Origin: Aralia elata
Lineage: Eukaryota; Streptophyta; Magnoliopsida; Apiales; Araliaceae
DNA: 64,000 bases
Assembly: GCA_034770075.1 (NCBI GenBank)
Contig: CM068380.1
Location: forward strand, 26,006,638-26,070,637
Reading direction: 5' to 3'
Notes under the pieces: model-generated
Told to the model about the DNA's origin: nothing
The model's database searches: none
Seen by the model: only the letters and a program-made list of their open reading frames with translations
Translations under genes and position numbers: made by a program
In this document: one piece after another, positions 12,651 to 23,709 of the stretch
Numbering within the stretch: the first letter of the stretch is position 1
Layout: each line of letters begins with the position of its first letter

Positions 12651-15600
12651 ACTGCTCGAACATTCAACATGACGGTGCAGGATGCTGTGCAGTCAAAGGA
12701 TGTAGTGTCAGGTATCATTCCAGTCAATAATGTTAATGCTTATGTATTGTTTGACTCGGGTGCTACTTGCTCATTTATATCGGATGATTTTACTAGAAAA
12801 TTAGGGTTACCCCAGGAAGAGTTAGATTACCCCATGAATATAGAAATTGCGAATAGGGAGGTGATTCCTGTTAAGTTTGTCCACAAGAACTGTCAGGTAG
12901 ATATTAAGGGTCATGTGATGACAGTAAACTTGATCCCAATTCGTCTTGGGGAGTTTGATGTTATTTTTGGTATGGATTGGTTGTTTAACCATGGGGCAGT
13001 TATTGACTGTCAAAAGAAGTGTGTAAACCTTCTGACTCCGTCAAAGGTAGTGTTTTATGGCAGTAAGTCGCCTAGACAAACGAGTTGTCTGACGATGATG
13101 CAGGCCAGAAAGATGTTGAGACAAGGGTGTGTAGGATATCTAGCCTACATAGTTGATACCCGTAAGGTGGGTGCAAAAACTGGAGGAGATACCAGTAGTA
13201 AGGGATATTGCGGACGTATTTCCTGATGATTTGCCAGGATTACCGCCAGATAGGGAAATCGAGTTTGTAATTGATTTAGCACCAGGAACGGCCCCTATAT
13301 TGAAAGCCCCGTATCGAATGGCTCCGGTAGAAATGAAGGAATTAATGGTGCAATTACAGGAATTACTGGATAAGAAGTATATCCAACCGAGCATTTCGCC
13401 GTGGGGAGCGCCGGTATTGTTTGTTAAGAAGAAGGATGGGTCAATGCGTCTTTGCATTGATTATAGAGAGTTGAACAAGGTCACGATTAAAAACAAGTAT
13501 CCATTGCCAAGGATTGATGACCTATTCGACCAACTGAAGGGAGCAAGATATTTTTCGAAGATAGATCTGCGAAGTGGATACCATCAGTTGAAGGTGAGGA
13601 AGGAGGATATACCAAAGACGGCATTTCGAACCAGATATGGTCACTATGAGTTTTTGGTTATGTCGTTTGGTTTAACGAATGCACCTGCAGCATTCATGGA
13701 CTTAATGAATAGGGTGTTCAAACCATTCTTGGATAAGTTTGTAGTGGTATTTATAGACGACATTCTGGTCTATTCCAAAACTCAAGAAGAACACGTGTTG
13801 CATTTAAGGGTGACATTGGAGTCATTAAGAAAAGAGAAATTGTATGCAAAATTTTCGAAGTGCGAATTTTGGTTGGAACGTGTTCAATTCCTTGGGCATG
13901 TTATTGATAAGGACGGGATTTCGGTGGATCCAGCGAAAGTGGAAGCTGTGATGAACTGGAATCAGCCGAAGACACCGTCGGAAGTGAGGAGTTTCTTTGG
14001 TTTGGCAGGATATTACAGACGTTTTATTCAAGATTTCTCTAGAATCGCCACTCCGTTGACGAATTTAACAAGGAAATCAGTGAAGTTTGTTTGGACGGAG
14101 AAGTGCGAAGAGAGTTTCCAAGAACTAAGGAAGAGACTAAGTTCGGCACCTGTGTTGACTTTGCCAGATGATACAGGAAATTTTATGGTGTACAGTGATG
14201 CATCACATAAAGGACTTGGTTGTGTGTTGATGCAGAATGGTAAGGTTATTGCATATGCATCGCGCCAACTAAAAGATTATGAAAAAGGGTATCCGACTCA
14301 TGATTTGGAGTTAGCAGCCGTAGTGTTTGCTTTAAAAATTTGGAGGCACTATCTCTATGGGGAGAAGTGTGAAATATATACGGACCATAAAAGTCTGAAG
14401 TATATTTTCACGCAGAAAGACTTGAATATGCGGCAGAGGAGATGGATAGAATTGATCAAAGATTATGACTGTGAAATTCTATACCATCCAGGGAAGGCTA
14501 ATGTGGTTGCCGACGCTTTGAGTAGAAAAGGCCGGGAGAAACTGTTTATGTTAACTGCTCAGGAGGAACTTGTGGCGGAAATGGCTAAGATGGAATTAGA
14601 GGTGAAAAATCTGGCAGAGCCTATCGAAAAATTGTTCCAGATAGAAACTCAACCAACTTTGGTGGACAAAGTCAAGGAAGCGCAACTCAAGGATGAGGAG
14701 TGTATTAATATTCGAAAAAGAGTGCTTGAAGGTGAAGAGCTTAAATATAAAATCGATACCGAAGGGTTACTAAGATTTGAAGGCAGAATCTGGGTACCGT
14801 CAGTATTGGCAATCAAAGAGGAGATTTTGAACGAAGCTCACAGTTCACGATTTTCGGTTCACCCGGGAAGTACAAAGATGTACCAGGATCTTCGCCAACA
14901 TTTTTGGTTGCCAAACATGAAAAGAGAGGTTGCCGAATGCGTTGCGAAATGTCTCACTTGTCAGAGAGTCAAAGCGGAGCATCAACGACCAAGTGGGTTG
15001 TTACAGCCCTTGGAAATACCAGAATGGAAGTGGGAGCATATCACGATGGACTTCGTGGTAGGACTTCCAACTACTCAAAAAGGTTATGACGCGATATGGG
15101 TTATAGTTGACAGATTGACGAAATCAGCGCATTTCTTGCCGATCAAAAGAGATTATTTCGAGGCACGGAGTTCCAGTATCAATCGTATCAGATCGAGATC
15201 CACGATTCACATCAAAGTTTTGGAGGAGTCTACAAACTTGTTTGGGGACGCAATTGAGAATGAGTACAGCCTATCATCCTCAAACCGATGGCCAGAGCGA
15301 AAGAACAATTCAAACGTTGGAAGATATGCTTCGGGCGTGCGTCATGGATTTTAAAGGCAACTGGGATGATCATTTACCTCTGGTCGAATTTGCTTACAAT
15401 AATAGTCATCACGCGAGTATCGGCATGCCGCCCTACGAAGCATTGTATGGAAGGAAATGCAGAACTCCATTATGCTGGGATGAGGTTGGTGAACGACGAC
15501 TATTGGGACCCGAGCTGGTACAACAAACTGCTGAAATTGTCAAGGTGATAAGAACCATACTGATAGCCGCTCAAGACAGGCAAAAGAAGTATGCTGATCA

Positions 15601-16045
15601 ACACCGACAAAATCGCGAATTTGACGTCGGGAGCTTTGTGTTTCTTAAAGTCTCTCCCTGGAAGGGAAAGATCAGATTTGGTAAAAAGGGTAAGCTGAGT
15701 CCGCGGTTTATTGGACCCTTCGAAGTGTTGAAACGAATAGGCGAGGTGGCTTATGAGGTAGCTTTACCTCCCGAGTTAGACCATTTTCACAATGTATTCC
15801 ACATATCGGTGCTACGACCGTATAAGTCTGATTATAAACATGTCATAGAGTATGAACCGCTACAATTCGAGAAAGATTTGTCATATGAAGAGGTTCCTGT
15901 ACAGATAGTGGACAGGAAAGAGCAAGTACTTAGAAATAAAGTGATACCTTCTGTTAAGGTGATCTGGAGGAACCACAGTGCTGAAGAAGCAACGTGGGAA
16001 CTCGAAGAGCAAATGCTGCAGAATTACCCTCACTTGTTTGTCTAA
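12651..16045 (+). pseudogene. Element 2 pol (protease, RT, RNase H, integrase, chromodomain), broken
   Basis: Domains in order: aspartic protease with VLFDSGATCSFIS (about 12748-12786); reverse transcriptase (about 13390-13900) with CIDYRELNKVT, SKIDLRSGYHQ and catalytic FIDDILVYS; RNase H (about 14100-14430) with YSDASHKGLGCVL, DLELAAVV and YTDHKSL; integrase with HPGSTKMYQDLRQHFW and CLTCQR zinc ligands, then TMDFVVGLP; and a C-terminal chromodomain ending EEATWELEEQMLQNYPHLF (stop 16043-16045). Lesions: one extra A near 13176 (GCAAAAACTGG against GCAAAGCTGG in element 1) between protease and RT, and a 41-bp deletion near 15148 between the first and second integrase aspartates. After the deletion the reading frame continues to the end. 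RT and RNase H themselves are uninterrupted. Confidence 0.92.
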
Positions 16046-16061
16046 TTTTTTTTTGTATTGC

Positions 16062-16165
16062 GATTCTGGGGACAGAATCTTTGTAAGGGGGGGGGGGGGA
16101 GAATGTAACGGTCGATTTAATTGCGTTGTGATTCTGGGGACAGAATCCTTTTAAGGAGGGAAAGA
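16062..16165 (+). promoter_or_regulatory. Element 2 polypurine tract with doubled hairpin
   Basis: The hairpin GATTCTGGGGACAGAATC occurs at 16062-16079 and again, perfectly, at 16130-16147. Each copy is followed by a purine tract: a 13-G run (16087-16099) then AGAATGTAACGG, and AAGGAGGGAAAGA (16153-16165) immediately before the LTR start TGTAACGAATG. The first copy is therefore followed by an LTR-start look-alike TGTAACG. Only the second is the functional border. Confidence 0.75.
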
Positions 16166-19078
16166 TGTAACGAATGCAATTTTGAGAATTAATAAAAATA
16201 TTTATTGAATTGTATAAATATATTTGTTAATTTATTGAGTTAATTTATGATTTATTAAGCTATTGTGAAATAAGTTTATGTTGAGTTAATTGTGTTAATT
16301 GTTACTTGAATATGATTTGTGATGATTATCCTAATTTAATTGTTAATTAAATTAGATGATGAAAAGAATTATTTGAATAAATGATTTATGTTAATAAATA
16401 ATTTATTTGAATAATATAATTCATTTTGTTATTATTGTTAATGGTTAAGTAAATTTATTATTTGAGTTAGTAAGGTTTAATTGAATTTATTTAATAATAA
16501 GTTCAATTAAATTAAATGTATGACATTTTAAACTATATGTTATATTGGTTTATTAAAATAAATGAGAAAGTGGTTAATTTAGTTTTACCAAACAAGGCCC
16601 TATGATCTTTGTTTGGAAATAATGGGTTATTTTAATTGTGTTTTACCAAACAAGACATAAGAATAATATGTTATTCTTATTAGTAATTGCCAAACATAGC
16701 CTTATGGCTTTTGAATTTTATAACTGATGAATTAAGATAGATTATACGTTATTATATTAAGTATCAGTTTTATTATTTTAAATTAACAATTTTTATTCTA
16801 TCAGTTTTATTTTACGTCTGTTGTAAAAAGAAAATAAAGAAGAGAAAGAACAGAGTTTGAGAGAAAGAAAGAACAGAGTTGAGAGAGAGCTCTGTGAAAT
16901 TGAGGGTTGAGAGAAAAGAGAGAATTGAGAAAGAGGAGGAAGAAAAGTGCTAAACTAAGAATCATATAGCTTGAAGGTATAATTCTTTTAGTTTTGTTCT
17001 TCATTATATCCTTAATATTTTATTTCTCTGAATATGATTTTTATTTCACTGTATATAAATTTATGTGCCAAATATATGAATTACTTGGTGATAAATGTTA
17101 GAAAGCATGTGTTAGATGGTTATGTGTTGATAATAGATTAATTTAGAGGTATTAATTCATGAAAATATGCTTTAGAATTGAATTCTTAGTTTTACAGAGT
17201 TTATTTCATGAATTGTATATATATATATATGAAAATTGATGATTCAATTTGATTATTAATTGGTTAATTAATAATTGTTTATGATTATTTGGTGAAAAAC
17301 ATGAGTAATGCAAAAAGATTTATTTTAATTGGTTGAAAAATGAATTTACAGAGTTTGATTTCATGAAAATGGTTAAAACTTGAATATTTGGTTTTAACAG
17401 TGAATTTTGGTTTAAATTGGTTAATCATGTGTTTTATAATGCTTAGATTGATTAGAAACATGTTGGGTAAATGTTTTGTATCTTATATGATGTCTAGATA
17501 TACTTAATTTATTTTCTGGATGGTAGAATTCGGAAAATTTTGGCCAAATTTGGCCTAAGTTTTCACTGGTTCGCGAGCTGGGGAAGACGACAGTCAAGTC
17601 TATCGCCCCGGCGATAGAAATGAACTGATTTCTTCGCCCCACTGACAGAGTCGCCCCGACGACAAAATTGTTAAGCATAACGCCGCCCCGGCGACAACCT
17701 CGCCCCGACGACGATTTTGTTAAGTTTTTTCTCGCCCCGGCGAGAAACGCTACTGTTTAAAAAAAAATTTAAATTATTATTTTCTTTTCTAGGGAAGTTA
17801 TGATGCATAATTAAACTTATATTAATGTGACTAATGTATTACCAAGATGGTTGCTAAACTAGTATTTGTTGACTATGGTATACTAAATGAGATAAAAAGC
17901 GAGCCTTAAATGCTTTTAATTTTGTGACTAATTATGTTACCATTTTATAATTAAATGTTTAGGTTGTTTAAGGATCGTGAATTACTTAAATTTGTAATCT
18001 ACGCTTGAGGCAAGTTTTCCTCCCTTAAACTTGAAAGTTATTTATAGCAAGTTCCTTATCTCAACTTATTATTTTATGTTGAGCAAGTTTTCCTATCTTA
18101 AACTTGTTATTTCATTTAAAGCAAGTTTATTTATATTGAGCAAGCTTATTGACCTTAACTTATTGATATTCAAGCAAGGTTACTATCATTTTTATATACT
18201 TAAGTTTTATTCCAATCATTGTTTGTTATTCAAACTTCGAGTACAGTTTCTATTGAGCAAACTCTATTGATGATTTAGGCTAGCAAACCCTTATTGATTC
18301 AGCTAGTCCTTAGTTGATGTGCGTTTCAAAGACTTAGAATGTTTTCTATACTTGTTCCAAGCCAATTTTCTTTTTGGTATGGATTCAGACGATAAACTGA
18401 GATGAACAACCCTAATATAGGGGATTACTTACGCGACAGCGTTAAAATGTTTGTGCACAATACATTGTACAAAGGGCTGATCCCCCTGAGTACGAGATGT
18501 TGGTCCATAGTCTATACGACTGTTAAAGGTTACAGTAGAAATACTTGTTAACCTAGGACATAGTTCGAGGTCTTGTGACCCTCAGATATAATTTCTAAAT
18601 CTTGAAATCTATTTTTCTTTGGAATCAAGTGTTCTAACGAGCTTTTAGACTTTGAACATCTATTGACTGAGATTCAGAAATCTATTATTCCTCAGTTGAA
18701 ATCCATTTCATTTAAATGTTATTGTTATCATACTTGTGAGCAATTGTTTGCTCACTCTTGCACTAATCATTGCAGCTAAGGCTGAGAAGTCGGACGAGCC
18801 GTCCACGAGCAAAGGCAAGGGCAAGATGTCAAAGTAGCAATTGATGTTGATCTATAATCAAAGACTTGTTTTAATTTATGTTTTATTCCGCGATGATGTA
18901 TTAAGGTTTAGATAACCTGGGAATTGAATGTTTAATAGTTTGGAGATGTAACCCATTTTGGGTAGATGTTTCTTTAAGTTTATTAAATTGTTGTTTTATT
19001 GGGAAGTTAGATTTGAATGTATGTTATAGTGAACACCAAATTAGTGGGAATTAAGTACCTGGATTTGGGGGTGTCACA
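16166..19078 (+). repeat. Element 2 3' LTR
   Basis: A 2.91-kb repeat starting TGTAACGAATG and ending GGGGGTGTCACA, followed directly by the target duplication GTACA. It is nearly identical to 7339-10229; differences include one extra GC-rich palindrome unit near 17690 and a longer TA run near 17218. Confidence 0.95.
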
Positions 19079-19083
19079 GTACA

Positions 19084-21292
19084 TCTTTGTACTTCCCGGG
19101 TGAATCGAAAATCTTGAACTGTGAACTTCGTTCAAAATCTCCTCTCTGATTGCCAATACTGACGGTACCTAGATTCTGCCTTCAAATCTCAACAACCCTT
19201 CAGTATCGATTTTATATTTAAGCTCTTCTCCCTCAAGCACTCTTTTCCGTATCTTAATACATTCCTCATCCTGAAGTTGCGCTTCCTTCACTTTTTCCAC
19301 CAAAGTTGGTTGGGTTTCCATCTGAAACAATTTTTCATTAGGCTCTGCCAGACCTTTCACCTCTAACTCCAATTTAGCCATTTCTGCTACAAGCTTCTCC
19401 TGAGCAGTTAACAAAAATAATTTCTCTCGACCTTTTCTACTCAAAGCGTCGGCAACCACATTAGCCTTCCCTGGATGGTATAGAATTTCGCAGTCATAGT
19501 CTTTGATCAATTCTATCCATCTCCTCTGCCGCATATTCAAATCCTTCTATGTGAAAATATACTTCAGACTTTTATGATCTGTATATATTTCACACTTCTC
19601 TCCATAGAGATAGTGCCTCCAGATTTTCAAAGCAAACACCACGGCTGCCAACTCCAAATCATGGGTCGGATACCCTTTTTCATAATCTTTTAATTGGCGC
19701 GATGCATATGCTATAACCTTACCATTCTGCATAAGCACACAACCAAGTCCTTTATACGATGTGTCGCTGTATACCACAAAATTTCCTGTATCATCTGGCA
19801 AAGACAACACAGGTGCCGAACTTAGTCTCTTCTTTAGTTCTTGGAAACTCTCTTCGCACTTCTCCGTCCAAACAAACTTCACTGATTTTCTTGTTAAATT
19901 CGTCAACGGAGTGGCGATCCTAGAGAAATCTTGAATAAAACGCCTGTAATAACCTGCCAAACCTAGGAAACTCCTTACTTCTGACGGTGTTTTCGGTTGA
20001 TCCCAGTTCATCACAGCTTCAACTTTAGCTGGATCTACCGAAATCCCGTCTTTATCGATAACATGCCCAAGGAATTGAACACGCTCCAACCAAAATTCAC
20101 ACTTTGAAAATTTTGTATACAATTTCTCCTTCCTTAACACCTCCAACGTCACCCTCAAATGCTCCACATGATCTTCCTGAGTTTTGGAGTAAACCAAAAT
20201 GTCGTCTATGAATACCACTACAAATTTATCTAGAAATGGTTTGAATACTCTATTCATTAAATCCATAAACGTTGCAGGTGCGTTTGTTAAACCAAATGAC
20301 ATTACCAAAAACTTATAGTGACCATATCTAGTTCGAAATGCCGTCTTTGGTATGTCTTCCTTCCTCACTTTCAACTGATGGTGCCCACTTCGCAGATCTA
20401 TCTTTGAAAAATATCTTGCTCCCTTCAGTTGATCAAACAGGTCATCGATCCTTGGCAATGGATACTTGTTTTTAATCGTGACCTTGTTCAACTCTCTATA
20501 ATCAATGCAAAGACGCATTGATCCGTTCTTCTTCTTGACAAATAACACCAGCTCTCCCTACGGCGAAACGCTCGGTTGGATATACTTTTTATCCAGCAAC
20601 TCTTGTAATTGCACCATCAACTCCTTCATTTCTACCGGAGCCATTCTATATGGGGCTTTTGATATAGGGGCTGTACCCGGTGCTAAATCAATTACAAACT
20701 CAATTTCCCTATCTGGCGGTAATCCCGGCAAATCATCAGGAAACACGTCTGCAAAATCCCTAACTATCGGTATCTCCTCCAGCTTTGCACCCACCTTTCG
20801 GGTATCGACTATGTAGGCTAGATATCCTACACATCCTTGTCTCAACATCTTTCTGGCCTGCATCGTCGTCAGACAACTCGTTTGTCTAGGCAACTTGCTG
20901 CCATAAAACACTACCTTTGACGGAGTCTTAAAATTTACACACTTCTTTTGACAGTCAATAACTGCCCTATGGTTGAACAACCAATCCATTCCCAAAATAA
21001 CGTCAAACTCCCCAAGACGAATTGGGATTAAGTTTACTGTCATTATATGACCCTTAATATCTATCTGACAGTTCTTGTGGACAAACTTAACAGGAATCAC
21101 TTCCCTATTCGCAATTTCTATATTCATGGGGTAATCTAATTCTTCCTGGGGTAACCTTAATCTTCTAGCAAAATCATCGGATATAAATGAACAAGTAGCA
21201 CCCGAATCAAATAATACGTAAGCATTTATACTATTGACCGGAATGATACCTGACACCACATCCTTTGACTGCACAGCATCCTGCACCGTCAT
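19084..21292 (-). pseudogene. Element 1 protease, RT, RNase H and start of integrase (5' part of split pol)
   Basis: The minus-strand frame from 21292 contains the protease (VLFDSGATCSFISDDFARR), RT (LCIDYRELNKVT, SKIDLRSGHHQ, FIDDILVYS) and RNase H (YSDTSYKGLGCVL, YTDHKSLKYIF). It continues into the integrase zinc-binding region before being cut by element 2 at 19083. One reading frame holds three in-frame stops: TAG at 20558-20560 (a Trp in element 2), TAG at 19547-19549 (a Gln in element 2) and TAG at 19169-19171 (a Trp in element 2). All are C-to-T or G-to-A changes, the pattern left by deamination of methylated cytosine. Pol continues at 7338-6131. Confidence 0.92.
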
Positions 21293-22370
21293 GTTGAATG
21301 TTCGAGCGGTAGGTCGATTGGGCTGTCAGTCCTGTGATAGTCAGATTGCCACCACCGCTGTTTCCTTTTCCTGCACTGGCTCCACCTGTAGTTGCTTTCT
21401 TAGGGCTGTCTCGGGCAAAGTGATCCTTCGACCCGCAGTTGAAATATGCGCCCTTCTTCGAACTAGGGAAATTCGGTGCGATATGACCCTCCTGACCGCA
21501 ATTAAAGCATACCCTCTTACCCTTCAAACAAACACCCACATGGCTCTTTCCACAGTTACTGCATGCCTCTATCTTCTTTTTCTGATTACCCTGCTGACTT
21601 CCCGTAGAGTTATTATCACTCCACTTCCTCTTCTGACCGCTGCCCCCATGGCTACCACTTGCCTTGTTCTCACTTTCATTCTTCTTCTTCCTCTGCTCCT
21701 GATTATACTTGGACAGAGCATCATTACCTCCTTCAGCGATAATTGTCTTTTCTAAAACTACCGCAAATGAGTTTAATTGGAACATCGAAACCCGACTATA
21801 CAACCAGGGCTTCAGTCCCTGCTCAAATCTTCTAGCCTTTCGCTCATCTGTGTTGACCTGATATGGCGCAAACCTTGCCAACTCATTGAATTTTTCAGCA
21901 TACTCAGGTACCGTCATAGTACCTTACTTCAACTCTAGAAACTGCACCTCCATTTGGTTCTGCGCACTTGCCGGAAAATAGGTCTCGAAAAATATTTCCT
22001 TAAATCGCTCCCATGGAATAATCCCTTGGCCACCTCGAGTCTTATTTGCTTGCCACCAGTAGCTTGCTTCTGACTTGAGCATGAATGTTGCAAATGCCGT
22101 CTTCTGGTCCTCGTTGACCCTAGCGACATCAAACACCTTCTCCATCTCCATGACCCAGGTTTGCGCCTCGATCGGATTCATAGACCCTTGAAATTCTGGG
22201 GGTCCAACAGCCTTGAAATCTTTAAAGGTCGTGGCCTGAGCTTGGGGTTGATTGGCAAATGCTCCCGTTAGCAGATTCACCAACTGCTGCATTGGATTAG
22301 CGTTAGCTTCTTCATTGTTATTGGTGGATCCCTCAGGGGTCTGTTGACGGGTTTGTTTTCTTGGCGGCAT
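21231..22370 (-). pseudogene. Element 1 gag, one stop and a frameshift
   Basis: The start is ATG at 22370 (MPPRKQTRQQTPEG). The capsid domain has TWVMEMEKVF, SYWWQ and WERFKEIFFETYF. A CAA-to-TAA stop at 21924-21926 cuts the protein after FLELK, and the same frame then continues with MTVPEYAEKF. The first CCHC knuckle is intact (CSNCGKSHVGVC) and the second is CFNCGQEGHIAPNF, where the last Cys is replaced. The third (YFNCGSKDHFARDS) has lost its first and last Cys. Near 21325 about two bases are missing relative to element 2, which shifts gag out of the protease frame. Confidence 0.9.
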
Positions 22371-22661
22371 TTTACTGTTAAAAATTTCCGCTATTAGATT
22401 ACTATTCAATTACTTAAAAATTTAAGTCTTAACTTAAATATTTGTAAACAACACTTAACACATAGCACATCTAATAAACTTTCGCATTTTTATTCATTAC
22501 TGCTTCAAAACATAATAGAAATAGCATCGTAGTTATTTACATCATCTATCCTGACATCACAAAGTTCTAGGATTACATCATTATTCTATCCCATTATATA
22601 AAACTGGGATTTACAACTTATTAAATTCATAAATTTTCATACTAGCATATCTAATCATTAT

Positions 22662-23471
22662 CTACGATGTCATCCCACGGCGCACAGCTTCCTTGCGTTC
22701 CTGCTCCATAATACGAGTCACCATCCTTCGATCCACCATATCTGGATGACGATGAACTCGATCCAGAGCTCTATCAACTGTGGTGTGAAAAATATTCTCC
22801 ATATCATCAATCTTGGCCTTCTTTGACCGCACCTCACATTCAACACGATCTGCGCGATTAGCCTCCCTCAGCCAAGCATTTTCAGCTCTAACCCGCTTAG
22901 CTGACTCCTCTTTCAGTTCATCTCGTACAATTTCGTTTCTAGCCAATAATCGGCCTCGTCGGTACTCAGACTGAGCTAGTCTCTGCTCGGCCTCTGCAAG
23001 ACGTGATGATAAGTCCTGGATCTCGACATCTTTCTGCTCTAGAACAGCTTGACGTTCCACAACCTGTTCTCCTAACTCCTCCTTTTCGCTCTCAACAGGA
23101 ACCAGCTTCCACTCCACGTCCCCAAGACGTATATCTAGCTCCTCAATCTCACTGTTCTTCTGTTCCAAGACAGTCTGTCGCTCCTCCAGCTGCCTCTCTA
23201 ACTCCTCCACTCTATCTTGCAACTCTATGTTACGATCATACACCTGCTCGTACATCTGAACACCTAAAGAAGATAGTGATATCCCCTCAGGGTCTTCCTC
23301 TTCCTCCTTAACCTCCTCCGGATCCTCCTCAGGATCAGTCTCAGGCTCATACTCGGGACCTGCAACTGTAATCAATGGGGATAGCTCCCTCTGCACTAGC
23401 TGCTCCCGAACTACATGAATATCCCAAGGCTCCTCCTCCCTAGCCTGGCTGGGTCCTCCTATATCAGTCAT
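22662..23471 (-). CDS. Element 1 extra pre-gag ORF, intact coiled-coil protein (269 aa)
   Basis: An uninterrupted 269-codon ORF between the primer site and gag, on the same strand as gag-pol. Residues 1-65 are acidic and Pro/Glu-rich (EPETDPEEDPEEVKEEEEDP). Residues about 80-235 are a long coiled coil with repeated ERQ..LEQK..EI and EQRLAQSEYRR units. The C-terminus is basic-acidic (RIMEQERKEAVRRGMTS). No catalytic motif or zinc finger is visible. Its homologue in element 2 (10467-11288) has two nonsense mutations. Additional ORFs before gag are known in some plant gypsy elements, notably Ogre, but this protein is not one I recognise. A structural or gag-partner role is only a guess. Confidence 0.8.
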   Translation of the reverse strand: MTDIGGPSQAREEEPWDIHVVREQLVQRELSPLITVAGPEYEPETDPEEDPEEVKEEEEDPEGISLSSLGVQMYEQVYDRNIELQDRVEELERQLEERQTVLEQKNSEIEELDIRLGDVEWKLVPVESEKEELGEQVVERQAVLEQKDVEIQDLSSRLAEAEQRLAQSEYRRGRLLARNEIVRDELKEESAKRVRAENAWLREANRADRVECEVRSKKAKIDDMENIFHTTVDRALDRVHRHPDMVDRRMVTRIMEQERKEAVRRGMTS

Positions 23472-23694
23472 CTTGACAACAAAATTTTAAGTTTTAATTA
23501 CTACTCGATAATACTCGCGAGCATATAAGTTTGTTATCAAATAAGCACATAACACATAATCATTTTATTATCTTTCATGAATTTCCATAATTCATTCCTT
23601 AGAACTCGATAAGAGTTTATCACCTCTATATTCTCTATCTTCTAACAGGCTATTACCCTAAAGTTTTCCCCACCTAAAGGTTCATAACCTATCG

Positions 23695-23706
23695 GCTCTG
23701 ATACCA
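23695..23706 (-). promoter_or_regulatory. Primer binding site, initiator tRNA-Met
   Basis: The minus strand reads TGGTATCAGAGC three bases inside the 5' LTR end at 23710, the same primer as in element 2. Confidence 0.9.
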
Positions 23707-23709
23707 ACC

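Larger units (their letters stand above)
7339..19078 (+). mobile_element. Element 2: Tekay/Del-like chromovirus nested in element 1
   Basis: A complete plus-strand LTR retrotransposon of 11.7 kb inserted in the integrase gene of element 1 in opposite orientation. The target duplication GTACA is perfect (7334-7338 and 19079-19083); removing the element and one GTACA restores the element 1 reading GGTACATCTTTGTACTTCCC. The LTRs are 7339-10229 and 16166-19078. A rough by-eye tally gives some three dozen substitutions between them, i.e. about one percent, so insertion is recent. Its lesions are two stops in the extra ORF, single-base insertions at about 12308 and 13176, and a 41-bp deletion in integrase at about 15148. 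It is a close relative of element 1 internally, but its LTRs are clearly diverged, so the two belong to separate subfamilies. Confidence 0.95.

Noticed and set aside
20505..21755. Plus-strand ORFs at 20505-20816 and 21234-21755
   Set aside because: They are complements of the element 1 gag and pol on the minus strand.
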